Shown: positions 44,477 to 53,314 of the stretch, piece by piece | Numbering within the stretch: position 1 is the stretch's first letter | How the letters are laid out: every line of letters starts with the position of its first letter | The notes under the pieces: model-generated | Databases searched by the model: none | Seen by the model: only the letters and a program-made list of their open reading frames with translations | What the model was told of the DNA's origin: nothing | NCBI GenBank assembly: GCA_017449215.1 | Contig: JAFSJY010000006.1 | Span: 1-64,000 of the forward strand | Reading direction: 5' to 3' | DNA: 64,000 nt | DNA from: Acholeplasmatales bacterium | Lineage (GTDB): Bacteria; Bacillota_I; Bacilli_A; Acholeplasmatales; Anaeroplasmataceae | Program-made: the position numbers and the translations under genes

Positions 44477-44926
44477 TTACCACTTTCTTTTATATTTTTT
44501 ATAAGCCTTATCATCCTTATAGAATGTTATTTGATGCTCATCTATAATTACATAATATCCATCCTGATAAGCACCTGGATTTATAAACACAATACCTTCT
44601 TCAATAAATAAAGTAGGATTATGGGTATGACCAAATATTACATAATCAGCTTTATTGCTTAATCCCTTAAATAATAATCTAGTAAAATCATATTTTACAT
44701 CATATAAATGACCATGAGTTATTAAAACATTTCTATCCTCTATTTTAATATTTACCTCATTTAATCCATTAAAGTCACAATTACCCTTTACATAGATAAT
44801 TCCATTTTGTTTAATTGTATCAATTGATTTTCCATAGTCACCAGCATGCAAGATATAATCAAATTCATTAAATTTTATATCATCTAAGCTTCTATAATGA
44901 CTATCTGATAATATTAAAATTCTCAT
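44477..44926 (-). CDS. YfcE/MJ0936-type metallophosphoesterase
   Basis: 149 residues with the calcineurin-like metal motifs in order: SDSHYR, HAGDYG, VKGNCD, ITHGH and FGHTHNP, then INPGAYQDG. Family members hydrolyse phosphodiesters in the cytoplasm; the natural substrate is uncertain. Overlaps rdgB by 26 bases, a pairing common in Bacillota. Confidence 0.92.
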   Translation of the reverse strand: MRILILSDSHYRSLDDIKFNEFDYILHAGDYGKSIDTIKQNGIIYVKGNCDFNGLNEVNIKIEDRNVLITHGHLYDVKYDFTRLLFKGLSNKADYVIFGHTHNPTLFIEEGIVFINPGAYQDGYYVIIDEHQITFYKDDKAYKKYKRKW

Positions 44927-45497
44927 CTATTCTATCCTTTATTTTCATTAATGCCTTATTTCTATGTGAAATAGTATTTTTCTTTTCTAGCGGCACTTCC
45001 GCAAATGTCTTACCAAATTCTGGAATATAGAAATATGGATCATATCCAAAGCCACCATTTCCTCTTCTATCATCAATAATAATTCCAGAAACAGTACCTA
45101 TTTCAGTAATATAATCTCCATTTGGATATGCAATACAAATTGCACATTCATAATGAGCATTTCTATTTTCAATGCCATTTAAATTTTTGATTAATAATGC
45201 ATTATTATCTTCATCATTATGTGTACCTGCATATCTAGCTGAATAAATACCAGGAGCTCCATTTAATGCGTCTACGCATAATCCTGAATCATCACTTATA
45301 GCTATAACATTTAAATCCTTGGCAACTGTCATAGCCTTAATAATAGCATTTTCTTCAAATGTATTACCATTTTCTTCTATTTCCTTATCATATCCAATTT
45401 CCTTTAATGTTTTAAATTCTAGATTTGGATTATCTAAAATAGATTTAAATTCTCTTACCTTATTTTTATTGTTTGTCGCAATTACTACTGTTTTCAT
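44901..45497 (-). CDS. rdgB: XTP/dITP diphosphatase (RdgB/HAM1)
   Basis: Removes non-canonical purine triphosphates (ITP, XTP) before they enter DNA. 198 residues: IATNNKNKVREF at the start, ENAIIKAMTVAKD, SDDSGLCVDALNGAPGIYSARYAG near 70, GFGYDPYFYIPE near 150 and ISHRNKALMKI at the end. AGGAG precedes the ATG. Divergent from coaD. Confidence 0.96.
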   Translation of the reverse strand: MKTVVIATNNKNKVREFKSILDNPNLEFKTLKEIGYDKEIEENGNTFEENAIIKAMTVAKDLNVIAISDDSGLCVDALNGAPGIYSARYAGTHNDEDNNALLIKNLNGIENRNAHYECAICIAYPNGDYITEIGTVSGIIIDDRRGNGGFGYDPYFYIPEFGKTFAEVPLEKKNTISHRNKALMKIKDRIDENFNIIR

Positions 45498-45635
45498 AAA
45501 ATCTCTCCTAATACAATTTTATCATAAAATATTAATAATTCTCATAATTTTAATTATGAGAGAAATAAATATTTGCCATATCTTTTATTTTTTTGAATTT
45601 ATGGTATAATTTCCGTGTATTAGGTGGTAAAAATT

Positions 45636-46115
45636 ATGAGAAAATGCGTATACCCTGGTTCATTTGATCCAATTTCAAATGGCCATGTAGATTTAATAAG
45701 AAGAGCTTCTAAGCTATTTGATGAGGTACATGTAGTAGTTGCTATAAACCCACAAAAGAAAACAGCTTTTACATTAGATGAAAGAATTAAGATGGTTAAT
45801 GATTGTGTTAAGAATATTCCTAATGTAATTGTTAAAGGTTATGATGGTTTAGTTGTTCAATATTGTAAAGAAAATCAAATTGGAGTAATTTTAAGAGGTA
45901 TGAGAAATTATTCTGATTATGAAAATGAATTTGCCTTATTTCAATATAATAGAGATTTATATCCTGGAATTGAAACAGTTCTTCTTATGCCAACAACAAA
46001 GCTTCAAATTGTATCAAGCTCTGCAATTAAAGAATTAGTTTCATTTGGTTGTGATATTTCAAAATATATTCCAGCAGAAATTAAGGATAGAGTTTTAGAA
46101 AAATTATCTAAATAA
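45636..46115 (+). CDS. coaD: Phosphopantetheine adenylyltransferase
   Basis: Penultimate step of coenzyme A synthesis. 159 residues: YPGSFDPISNGHVDLI (HxGH-type NGH) at the start, LRGMRNYSDYENEF near 88 and the ISSS-like IVSSSAIKELVSFGCD. Start ATG 45636 has AGGTGG eight bases upstream. A TATAAT at 45605-45610 is probably its -10 box. Confidence 0.96.
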   Translation: MRKCVYPGSFDPISNGHVDLIRRASKLFDEVHVVVAINPQKKTAFTLDERIKMVNDCVKNIPNVIVKGYDGLVVQYCKENQIGVILRGMRNYSDYENEFALFQYNRDLYPGIETVLLMPTTKLQIVSSSAIKELVSFGCDISKYIPAEIKDRVLEKLSK

Positions 46116-46121
46116 GAAAAT

Positions 46122-46150
46122 AAGCTTCAGGATTTCCTGAAGCTTTTCTT
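46122..46150. terminator. Convergent terminator between coaD and GGDEF gene
   Basis: AAGCTTCAGGA/TCCTGAAGCTT 11-bp stem, T-rich on the plus side; serves coaD and probably the minus gene too. Confidence 0.9.
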
Positions 46151-47137
46151 TTAGCTTATAACTATTGATTTTAAGTATTTCTTTCTTATATACATCTTTT
46201 CATCTGCCTTAGCAAATACAGCATTAAATGCATGATCCTCTAATGAATTAAAATCTGCCATACCTACTGATACAACAGGCTTCTCATTATCAATATTATT
46301 ATCGATAATTTCATTAAATTTATTTAATAATTCATCTCTATTATTAAAATCATCACCATCAAGTATAGCTACAAATTCATCTCCACCAAATCTATAAACC
46401 TCAGTATTCTTATAGACTTCCTTAATCATATTATAGCTTTCCTTAATATAATAATCGCCATATTCATGTCCCTTTGTATCATTAATTACCTTTAATCCAT
46501 TAATATCAAATACTACAATTGAGAATTCTTCAATATTATTTTTATCAATCAATGAATCCATTTTAGATTCAATTTCTACAAAGGCATGCTTACTCTTCGC
46601 ACCAGTTAATGGATCAACATATACTAATTCCTTAGCATGTCCTAATTCTAAATCCATAACCTTTTCTCTTTTTAAAGATGCTTTTAGCTTTCTTACGACC
46701 GCTTCCTTTTCAGAACCTACTACATAAATATGGATTAAACAAATACTTATTATAGAACCAAATGTATAAATAGGTAGATGAGGGAACATAAACTGAACGA
46801 TAATAGATAGTGCCATAAAGATACCAAATAGACCTATAGCTAAGAATCTATATCTATTTAAGTTTTCCTTATCGTAATAAAAGAAAAATAATGATACTGA
46901 CGATACTATTGCGAATAATATAATCTGTAATATAAATAATAAATGTCTTCCCCAATATGGGATATATTCGATTCCATCTACATCAAATAATACTGGCTTA
47001 AAGAAATTGATTATAGTCATCACAATTAGATAAAGGAAGATTATAGCTCCACCTATCATAACAGTTATACTCATCTTCTTACCCTTATTTGCATAGGAAG
47101 CTACGAATATTGTCCAAAGCATTACTGATATGGTCAT
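46151..47137 (-). pseudogene. Diguanylate cyclase, main part of a frameshifted gene
   Basis: Contains several membrane segments and then an intact GGDEF domain: FDINGLKVINDTKGHEYGD and the active site RFGGDEFVAILDG, so the enzymatic part could make cyclic-di-GMP. The reading frame continues upstream of the first ATG (47137) to about 47229, reading FVCDALWGFYDEYHY, a segment that belongs to the membrane domain but is separated from its start by a frameshift in a T8 run (minus strand). The first part of the gene is annotated at 47137-47358. One extra T would join both into a protein of about 400 residues. Confidence 0.8.
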
Positions 47138-47358
47138 TAATATGAAGAAGACATTTGTATTTGCAAATAAAGCTGTTGAATAATGATATTCATCATAAAA
47201 GCCCCATAATGCATCACAGACAAAAAAAACATTGTGACAATTAAATATATACGATAAATTTTATATGTTTTCGGTAAATTATGCTTTTTAAATAATATTT
47301 CTTTGTTAATAATTAAACAAACAAATAATGCGCATAAGCCCATTATAGAATAAACCAT
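47137..47358 (-). pseudogene. N-terminal fragment of the frameshifted diguanylate cyclase
   Basis: Starts at an ATG with AAGGAAG eight bases upstream and encodes two TM segments (YSIMGLCALFVCLII and IYLIVTMFFL), then passes the T8 run (plus-strand A8 at 47222-47229) and reads a frame unlike the family until a stop at 47137. Adding one T leads directly into the frame of the GGDEF part. Promoter TTGTGT-17-TATAAT at 47402-47430. Reported either as one broken gene or two pieces. Confidence 0.75.
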
Positions 47359-47401
47359 ATAGACCACTTCCTTAAATTTGTCCGAAATTGTACTTTTTCT
47401 C

Positions 47402-47430
47402 ATTATACAATTTATTCAAAAAAAACACAA
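47402..47430 (-). promoter_or_regulatory. Promoter of the GGDEF gene
   Basis: -35 TTGTGT (47425-47430), 17-base spacer, -10 TATAAT (47402-47407). Confidence 0.6.
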
Positions 47431-47440
47431 TATTTAAGAA

Positions 47441-47471
47441 TAAAAAAAAGCTTCAGGGCTAAACCTGAAGC
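47441..47471 (-). terminator. Terminator of the starch-binding-like protein gene
   Basis: GCTTCAGG/CCTGAAGC stem followed on the minus strand by TTTTTTTTATTC, five bases after the stop. Confidence 0.92.
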
Positions 47472-47475
47472 AATC

Positions 47476-48360
47476 TTACTTATCTCTCCAATTATAAATG
47501 ATGTCTTCTATTTCTAAATCCTTATCTAGATAATATTGGTGATTTTTGATTTCCTCACCAAACATACCTTTTTCAACACCATTCCAATTTTGTGATAATG
47601 AAATCTTAAATTCTAAATTAAAATTCTTAGGGAATTTAGCATTAATAATGAAGTAATCCTCAACCTTAGTTAATTCTAAAACCTTATCCTCACTCCAATT
47701 AGTGTAATTAGTAAATAAGAATAATCTATCAGTCATCTTACCTTTAATCATAACCTTTAGCTTAACATTTACCATTTCAATCATTGGGGCTTCCTTAACC
47801 TCTACTACTGGGTTAGGCTTTACCTCTACAACTGGCTTTTCCTTATATTCTTCTACATGATAATAATCATCAGTATTTTCATCTATATATCTAATTCTTT
47901 TCTTAATTAGACCAATTTCAACTAATTCATCAAATGATTTTTCAGGATAAACTAGGTTATAGTCTATATCCTCTGCCCCAACTATTTCATTTAAGCCTGC
48001 CTTAGCTAACGCCTTTTCCATTAATCTAATTGCGTTCTTTAAATCCTTAGCGCTATCTATAATTAGTTTTGTTGGATAATTAACATACGCTTTAGTTTCT
48101 GATACATCTGTAATGCCATATTTTTCATTAATCTTATTAGGATCTAATGCAAAATATACAACTAAATTCTTTTTAAAGCCTTTAATGATAGCTACCTTAT
48201 TTTTGCCGTTAGCTACTCTATCCTTATAAAAGCTTTGTACTAATAAAACATCTTTTCTTGTGTTTACTACATCCATTAGAGTTTGGTATGATTCCATCAT
48301 AAATCCTCTTTCTAATGTTAATTTAGCCTTTAATGATTTTGAATAAGTAATTTTTTCCAT
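47476..48360 (-). CDS. Two-domain cytoplasmic protein with CBM20-like end
   Basis: 294 residues from ATG 48360 (GGAG eight bases upstream). The N-terminal part (about 1-120; SLKAKLTLE, then GFKKNLVVYFALDPNKI and DVSETKAYVNYPTKLII) resembles a domain that recurs in uncharacterised Bacillota proteins; I have no name for it. After a Pro/Val/Glu linker (about 175-200), residues about 205-294 look like a starch-binding-type fold: FLFTNYTNWS, then FKISLSQNWNGVEKGMFGEE and a final IIYNWRD, as in CBM20-like modules attached to esterases. No catalytic domain is attached, and there is no signal peptide. Confidence 0.65.
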   Translation of the reverse strand: MEKITYSKSLKAKLTLERGFMMESYQTLMDVVNTRKDVLLVQSFYKDRVANGKNKVAIIKGFKKNLVVYFALDPNKINEKYGITDVSETKAYVNYPTKLIIDSAKDLKNAIRLMEKALAKAGLNEIVGAEDIDYNLVYPEKSFDELVEIGLIKKRIRYIDENTDDYYHVEEYKEKPVVEVKPNPVVEVKEAPMIEMVNVKLKVMIKGKMTDRLFLFTNYTNWSEDKVLELTKVEDYFIINAKFPKNFNLEFKISLSQNWNGVEKGMFGEEIKNHQYYLDKDLEIEDIIYNWRDK

Positions 48361-48445
48361 AATATCATCTCCAAAAAGTATTATAATACTTTTATTTGAA
48401 ATATTAAACATTTTAGAAGAAAAAGTATAGTTAAAAATGTTTTAA

Positions 48446-48476
48446 ATATTAAAAAGGCACCTCTTTCGAGATACCT
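48446..48476 (-). terminator. Terminator of the methyltransferase gene
   Basis: AGGTATCTC-GAAA-GAGGTGCCT hairpin followed on the minus strand by TTTTTAATATTT. About 95 bases of further structured 3' region (48477-48571; e.g. ATAAG/CTTAT and CAATAA/TTATTG pairs) separate it from the gene. Confidence 0.85.
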
Positions 48477-48571
48477 GTATAATATTTAGTATGACATTTT
48501 TCACAATAAGCGCAACAAACTTATCGTTACTGTTATTGAGACAATCATTCAATAGAAATAAAAACTAACAA

Positions 48572-49324
48572 TTATTTATTTGCTATAAAAAATAATCTAG
48601 GCATTAATAAGAAATATGTTCCATCATCAAGCATAGTATATTTTTTATTAATTAATTCTTTTAAATCATTAATAAACATTTCTTTATCATTTATTCTATC
48701 CAAATAAGGCTTTAAACCAGAACCACTATACCATGTAATAATATCGTCAATATTATTTACATGATGAACATAGGTAGTCTCCCATATTTCTATCTTTTTA
48801 AAGCCTATTTTATTTAATAAATTATAATATCCATATTTATCTAAATTATGGAAATTATTAATATTCTTTAATTCTGGATATTTATCATCTATAAGCTTAT
48901 ATAGCATTTTATAAAATTCAGATTCTTGGGTTAATGGTATTTGAATCGCTACTACTCCATTATCCTCAAGATGATTAAATATTTCATTAAATAATAATTC
49001 TTGATTCTCTATCCAATGGATACAAGCATTTGAATATATTAAATCAAACAATCCAAATTTATTAAAATCATCAGGCATAAATGCTTTTATAAATCTTAAA
49101 TTTGGATAATTATTATTAGCTTTTAATAGCATATTATCATCAGCTTCTGCCCCAATAATATTTGCATTATTATATTTTTTATATAATTCATAAGTACTAT
49201 TACCAGGTCCTGATCCAATATCTAAAATATTCTTATGATCATTAAGTCTAGATATTAAATCTTTTGATGGTCTATGTCTTTCTTCAATAAATTTTGAATA
49301 TGTATTAGAATCCCATTTAGCCAT
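48572..49324 (-). CDS. Trans-aconitate 2-methyltransferase-like SAM methyltransferase
   Basis: 250 residues starting MAKWDSNTYSKFIEERHRP, the typical opening of Tam, followed by ILDIGSGPGNSTYELYKK (SAM-binding motif I) near 35, DLIYSNACIHWI near 95 and a C-terminal substrate-binding part with ETTYVHHV. The enzyme methylates trans-aconitate or a related small acid; specificity cannot be read from sequence. Start ATG 49324 is supported by GAGAGG; the longer frame is rejected. Confidence 0.85.
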   Translation of the reverse strand: MAKWDSNTYSKFIEERHRPSKDLISRLNDHKNILDIGSGPGNSTYELYKKYNNANIIGAEADDNMLLKANNNYPNLRFIKAFMPDDFNKFGLFDLIYSNACIHWIENQELLFNEIFNHLEDNGVVAIQIPLTQESEFYKMLYKLIDDKYPELKNINNFHNLDKYGYYNLLNKIGFKKIEIWETTYVHHVNNIDDIITWYSGSGLKPYLDRINDKEMFINDLKELINKKYTMLDDGTYFLLMPRLFFIANK

Positions 49325-49400
49325 AATAATACCTCTCTTCTGTTTATATTTTAATATAATTCTATATTTAAGTAAAACATTATTGAATTTCATTTACTTT

Positions 49401-49769
49401 ATGAGAAAATGCGTAGAGCTATTTTTTATTATACTTTTTAATGCTTATAATTTTAATCTTATATATGAGGATGAAAATAATTTATCCGACAATTATGGCC
49501 AACCTCTTATAAAAATTAAAGAGAATTTTGATAGACTAGATAATGAGACAAAGGCTCTAGTTCTTGAATTTGCTAATCGTGAAATATATGATGAAACCAT
49601 TGATCTAAAATGCCTAAATTGTGACTACGAGGAACTAAATCAAGATTATGAAGAAATAGAGGAAATGTGGGATGGTATTGATTATCCTAAATTATATTGT
49701 CCTAAATATGGTAAAGGAAAATTTGTACCACTAGATATTTGGAAACAAAAAAACAAATATAAAAGATAA
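49401..49769 (+). CDS. Small hypothetical protein, possibly truncated
   Basis: Up to 122 residues. The second half reads like a real protein: an acidic helical region, a CLNC pair and CPKYGKGKFVP, as if a second CxxC had lost one cysteine. The start is doubtful; no ribosome site precedes ATG 49401 and the first 25 residues are hydrophobic, so a 5' truncation is possible. A plus-strand terminator 21 bases after the stop supports transcription. No family recognised. Confidence 0.45.
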   Translation: MRKCVELFFIILFNAYNFNLIYEDENNLSDNYGQPLIKIKENFDRLDNETKALVLEFANREIYDETIDLKCLNCDYEELNQDYEEIEEMWDGIDYPKLYCPKYGKGKFVPLDIWKQKNKYKR

Positions 49770-49790
49770 AACAAACTTTAATACTACCAT

Positions 49791-49816
49791 CCTAGATTTT
49801 GATATCTAGGATTTTT
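49791..49816 (+). terminator. Terminator of the small plus-strand gene
   Basis: CCTAGAT/ATCTAGG stem with a 6-base loop followed by ATTTTT. Confidence 0.75.
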
Positions 49817-49861
49817 GAGTTTATACTTACTGAAATACGCCTAAATAGAATTTCCTAATAA

Positions 49862-49886
49862 ATAAAAAAGACCTACAAAGTAGGTC
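49862..49886 (-). terminator. Terminator of pta
   Basis: GACCTAC-TTT-GTAGGTC stem followed on the minus strand by TTTTTTATT. Confidence 0.9.
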
Positions 49887-49914
49887 AATTTTATAAAATT
49901 TATAATAATTAGAA

Positions 49915-50937
49915 TTATTCAGCCATACCTGCAGTGATGATAGCCATCTTGTAAACTTCATCAGCGTTGCAGCCACGAGATAAGTCGTTGATTGGAGCAT
50001 TTAATCCTTGTAGGATAGGACCATAAGCTTCATAACCACCTAATCTTTGAGCAATCTTGTAACCAATGTTACCAGCTTCGATTAATGGGAAAATGAATGT
50101 ATTAGCTTGACCTGCAACCTTAGAATCAGGACACTTAGTCTTAGCAACTACTGGTGATACAGCAGCATCGAATTGGAATTCACCATCGATAACTAATTCT
50201 GGATTTAACTTTCTAGCTTCAATTACTGCGTCATGAGATAATTGAACAGTTCCACCCTTACCAGAACCATATGTAGAGAATGATAATACTGCAACCTTTG
50301 GATCAATACCGAAGAAAGCAGCAGTCTTTGCAGACTCAACAGCAACCTCTGCTAACTTTTGAGCAGCTGTAACTGTTACAGCACCAGTTGCCTTATCAAC
50401 TGTATCCTCATAAGAAATGTTGATTGCACAGTCACCCATACAAATCTTCTCTTCCTTACCATCCTTCTCACGGAATAAAATGAATGAAGATGATACTAAA
50501 TTAGCACCCTTCTTAGTCTTAACTAATTGTAATGCTGGTCTAACTGTATCAGCAGTTGAATAAGTAGCACCACCTAATAATGCGTCTGCCTTACCCATCT
50601 TAACTAACATAGTACCAAAATAATTTGACTTCTTTAATGATGAAGCGCACTCTTCCATAGTCATCTTACCCTTACGTAAGTCGAACATGCACTTAACCAT
50701 TTCATCGAATCCTTCATATGTTAAAGGATCTAATACAGTAGCCTTAGAAACATCGAAGTTTCCAGCCTTTGCTGCAGCAGCAACTGCTTCTTTATTTCCA
50801 CATAAAATAACATCCATTAAATCATCTGCTTGTAATCTAGCAGCAGCTTCAAGAATTCTAGCATCAGTACCTTCTGTAAAAACGATAGTCTTTCTAGATG
50901 CCTTTAAATTAGCAAGTAACTTATCAAACATAGCCAT
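49915..50937 (-). CDS. pta: Phosphate acetyltransferase
   Basis: Converts acetyl-CoA and phosphate to acetyl phosphate, the step before ATP formation by acetate kinase. 340 residues, the short single-domain form: VFTEGTDARILEAA at the start, SKVAGQANTFIFPLIEAGNIGYKIAQRLGG (here in pieces) near 280 and GPILQGLNAPINDLSRGC near the end. Start ATG 50937 has GGAGG ten bases upstream. Uses acetyl-CoA made by formate-lyase; ackA is not in the window. G+C is a little higher than neighbours, as in highly expressed genes. Confidence 0.96.
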   Translation of the reverse strand: MAMFDKLLANLKASRKTIVFTEGTDARILEAAARLQADDLMDVILCGNKEAVAAAAKAGNFDVSKATVLDPLTYEGFDEMVKCMFDLRKGKMTMEECASSLKKSNYFGTMLVKMGKADALLGGATYSTADTVRPALQLVKTKKGANLVSSSFILFREKDGKEEKICMGDCAINISYEDTVDKATGAVTVTAAQKLAEVAVESAKTAAFFGIDPKVAVLSFSTYGSGKGGTVQLSHDAVIEARKLNPELVIDGEFQFDAAVSPVVAKTKCPDSKVAGQANTFIFPLIEAGNIGYKIAQRLGGYEAYGPILQGLNAPINDLSRGCNADEVYKMAIITAGMAE

Positions 50938-51034
50938 AATAATAATTCCTCCATTTATCAATATTTATTCATATTTAAATGACCATAAGCATTATATCAC
51001 AATTATGAATAATTGTCATATAAAAATTATAAAA

Positions 51035-51055
51035 ATAAAAAGGGCATCTAGCCCT
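51035..51055 (-). terminator. Terminator of the DUF1292 gene
   Basis: AGGGC/GCCCT stem followed on the minus strand by TTTTATTTTT; overlaps the stop region of the gene. Confidence 0.8.
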
Positions 51056-51305
51056 CGTTATAAATCTCTTCAATTATAGAAATGACATCATCATTCTCTT
51101 CTATGAAATATTGATTTTCACCATCAATAACCTCTACTCTAAATACTATTGCCATATCCTCTTCTAAATCATCATACTTTTTAGTTGGCATTAATATTTG
51201 GTATGCATATCCATCATATTCTATTTCAGCTTCTAAATAAAAATCTAATTTTTTACCATTATCACCAGTAATAGTAATAATTTCAGGCTTGTTCTCTTGT
51301 TTCAT
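51048..51305 (-). CDS. DUF1292 family protein
   Basis: 85 residues of the small acidic DUF1292 (YrzB-like) family: EIITITGDNGKKLDFYLEAE, EYDGYAYQILMP and a final IIEEIYNE. Function unknown; elsewhere the gene lies in other Bacillota operons. Start ATG 51305 has AAGGAA eight bases before it and lies inside the end of the acyltransferase gene (23-base overlap), so it is the last gene of that transcript. Confidence 0.82.
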   Translation of the reverse strand: MKQENKPEIITITGDNGKKLDFYLEAEIEYDGYAYQILMPTKKYDDLEEDMAIVFRVEVIDGENQYFIEENDDVISIIEEIYNEG

Positions 51306-52080
51306 TTTCAGATTCCTTTCTAACATACTTATGTATGCTATATGTAGAATACATATTTATTCTTTCTTTCATCTTATTATATATTAGATTTGTTAAATCA
51401 TCTAATCTTTCTTTTGAATCTAATTCATTATTTGGATAAAATGGTCCATCTACATATACTGTTAGTTTAGGTCTTTTAATCATTTTTCTTCTTGAATAAC
51501 AATAAGATAATGTATAGCATGGAGCATTTAGTAATACCTGATACTTTATGTTAACTGAATCAAATGGTCTAACATTTGTATAATATGGCCAAATATGTGC
51601 CTCAGGGTAAATAGTAATGCTTTGTTTCTTTTCTATTCTTCCCTTCATAAATCTAAACAAATTCTTTTTTGCTTGATATGTATCTCCTAAAGGAGTAGCA
51701 CCTAGTGCCTTAACTAATAATTTTATACCTTTAATAGATGTAGTTTGTGATGTTACTATAATATAATTCTTTCTACATCTAATTATATTTGGTGTAAATG
51801 CATCTGGTAAATAATTAGTATGGTTACCATAAATAAAATATCCCTTATTTTTACATTTCCTTAAGACCTTTTTGTTCTTAATTCTATATCCAAACCATAC
51901 CTTTAATATTAACCAAGCCAATGGCTTAACTATAATTTGGTAAACAATAAATGCAAATATATGATAGAAAGGATTTTTAGATTCATATTTATATCTTTCA
52001 TCTACTATATCTGAATGTAAATTTTGAGTTACTGCAAAATCATCACCATATGATTCATAATAAAATGTTTTACTTTTCAT
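51283..52080 (-). CDS. PlsC-like lysophospholipid acyltransferase
   Basis: 265 residues. One hydrophobic segment (about 40-60, HIFAFIVYQIIVKPLAWLIL) followed by NHTNYLPDAF (the HX4D-like motif), ALGATPLGDTYQAKK and IYPEAHIWPYY (motif III). Transfers an acyl chain to a lipid at the membrane. Overlaps the glycosyltransferase gene by 11 bases, suggesting joint work in glycolipid synthesis. More divergent than true PlsC. Confidence 0.85.
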   Translation of the reverse strand: MKSKTFYYESYGDDFAVTQNLHSDIVDERYKYESKNPFYHIFAFIVYQIIVKPLAWLILKVWFGYRIKNKKVLRKCKNKGYFIYGNHTNYLPDAFTPNIIRCRKNYIIVTSQTTSIKGIKLLVKALGATPLGDTYQAKKNLFRFMKGRIEKKQSITIYPEAHIWPYYTNVRPFDSVNIKYQVLLNAPCYTLSYCYSRRKMIKRPKLTVYVDGPFYPNNELDSKERLDDLTNLIYNKMKERINMYSTYSIHKYVRKESENETREQA

Positions 52081-53218
52081 TTAATTTATATGCGTCCTTT
52101 ATCATTAATTCCATTTTATCCATGCATTCATCAAAATCAAATCTAGATGCTGAATTAGCATATTTTGCCTTCATTTCTTTTAATTCTTCTGGATGATCAA
52201 ACCAATAATCAATTTTATCTCTTAATGAATCTGGATCATTTACAGTAAATAAGCTTCTTTCATCTAACGCAAATTCCTTAGTTGCACATTTAGGTGAATT
52301 TGCAATGACTGGAACAAGACCACAGCAAATTGCCTCTAAGCATGAAATAGCTTCTATTTCAACCTCAGCTGGATGACAATATAAATCTGCATAATTAATT
52401 ATCTTAACTAATTCCTCTCTAGAATAGAAATTTATAATAGGCTGATTAGTTAATAGTTTACTAGATAGCTTTAATATTTCATCCTTTCTAGGACCTTGTC
52501 CTGCAAGGATTAATTGAATATCCTTTTCATATTTAGATTTACTAATGGCCTTTATTAAAATAGAATGACTTTTTTCTAAAGATAATCTACCAGTAAAAAG
52601 GATAACCTTTTTATTCTTTAATTCCTCTGGTCTTTCTGATTCTGTTGGCTTAAATATCTTTTGAACACCATTAGATATAACATATCCATTAGTATCACCA
52701 ACTATATCCTCAAATACGTTTCTAATGAAATTAGTTGGGTAATGTATACAATCAGCATATTTATATGCCTTATTGTAATAATGCTTATAAATAACCTTAT
52801 TAACCATTTTAGAATTCATTAATCCTAAGATATGGCTTGATACATTTTCTGCTTGAGCATGGAATCCGATAGTCACAGGCTTATGTAATTTCTTTTTAGC
52901 AAATCTCGCAGCCTTAGGACCAATAAATAAAGGTATCATAACATGGACTACATCACAATCCTTCATAGCCTCATAAAATATCTTCTTTTTAGGTCTTCCT
53001 ATAACTACATTATTCTTATCAACAATATTTTGTAAAACCTTAGGTAGCTTCAATTTTGGGACAAAATAAAAATCATCACCATTATGATATTTAGTAACTG
53101 GGCAAACAATTTTTACCTCATGTCCTTTTTCCTTAAGGCTTCTTATTAAATTCATAGCGGCAATGGTTGTTCCATTATTTTCTTCGTCCAAAACGTCAGA
53201 CACTACACAAATTCTCAT
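52070..53218 (-). CDS. GT4 glycosyltransferase (diacylglycerol glucosyltransferase-like)
   Basis: 382 residues with a GT-B fold: MRICVVSDVLDEENNGTTIAAMNLI at the start (in part), VIMPLFIGPKAARF-like stretch near 100, and the donor half ILFTGRLSLEKSHSILIKA near 205, ILAGQGPRKDE, and PAEVEIEAISCLEAICCG near 290 (EX7E). Resembles enzymes that add glucose to diacylglycerol. With the acyltransferase and DUF1292 genes it forms one overlapping operon; promoter TTGTTT-17-TATAAT at 53246-53274. Confidence 0.88.
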   Translation of the reverse strand: MRICVVSDVLDEENNGTTIAAMNLIRSLKEKGHEVKIVCPVTKYHNGDDFYFVPKLKLPKVLQNIVDKNNVVIGRPKKKIFYEAMKDCDVVHVMIPLFIGPKAARFAKKKLHKPVTIGFHAQAENVSSHILGLMNSKMVNKVIYKHYYNKAYKYADCIHYPTNFIRNVFEDIVGDTNGYVISNGVQKIFKPTESERPEELKNKKVILFTGRLSLEKSHSILIKAISKSKYEKDIQLILAGQGPRKDEILKLSSKLLTNQPIINFYSREELVKIINYADLYCHPAEVEIEAISCLEAICCGLVPVIANSPKCATKEFALDERSLFTVNDPDSLRDKIDYWFDHPEELKEMKAKYANSASRFDFDECMDKMELMIKDAYKLNEK

Positions 53219-53245
53219 AAAAATAATCCTTTTCTATACATAGAA

Positions 53246-53274
53246 ATTATACCCTAGTATAATCCTTAAAACAA
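53246..53274 (-). promoter_or_regulatory. Promoter of the GT4-acyltransferase operon
   Basis: -35 TTGTTT (53269-53274), 17-base spacer, -10 TATAAT (53246-53251). Confidence 0.6.
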
Positions 53275-53282
53275 GGACAAAA

Positions 53283-53310
53283 AAGAAAAGGGAATGATTT
53301 AAATCATTCC
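53283..53310 (-). terminator. Terminator of the alpha-galactoside operon
   Basis: GGAATGATTT/AAATCATTCC palindrome (53291-53310) followed on the minus strand by CTTTTCTTTTTTG. Confidence 0.88.
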
Positions 53311-53314
53311 ACTT

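Noticed and set aside
49401-49417. Duplication of the coaD start region (shared ATGAGAAAATGCGTA)
   Set aside because: About 17 shared bases in AT-rich DNA can occur by chance; the proteins are unrelated after that.
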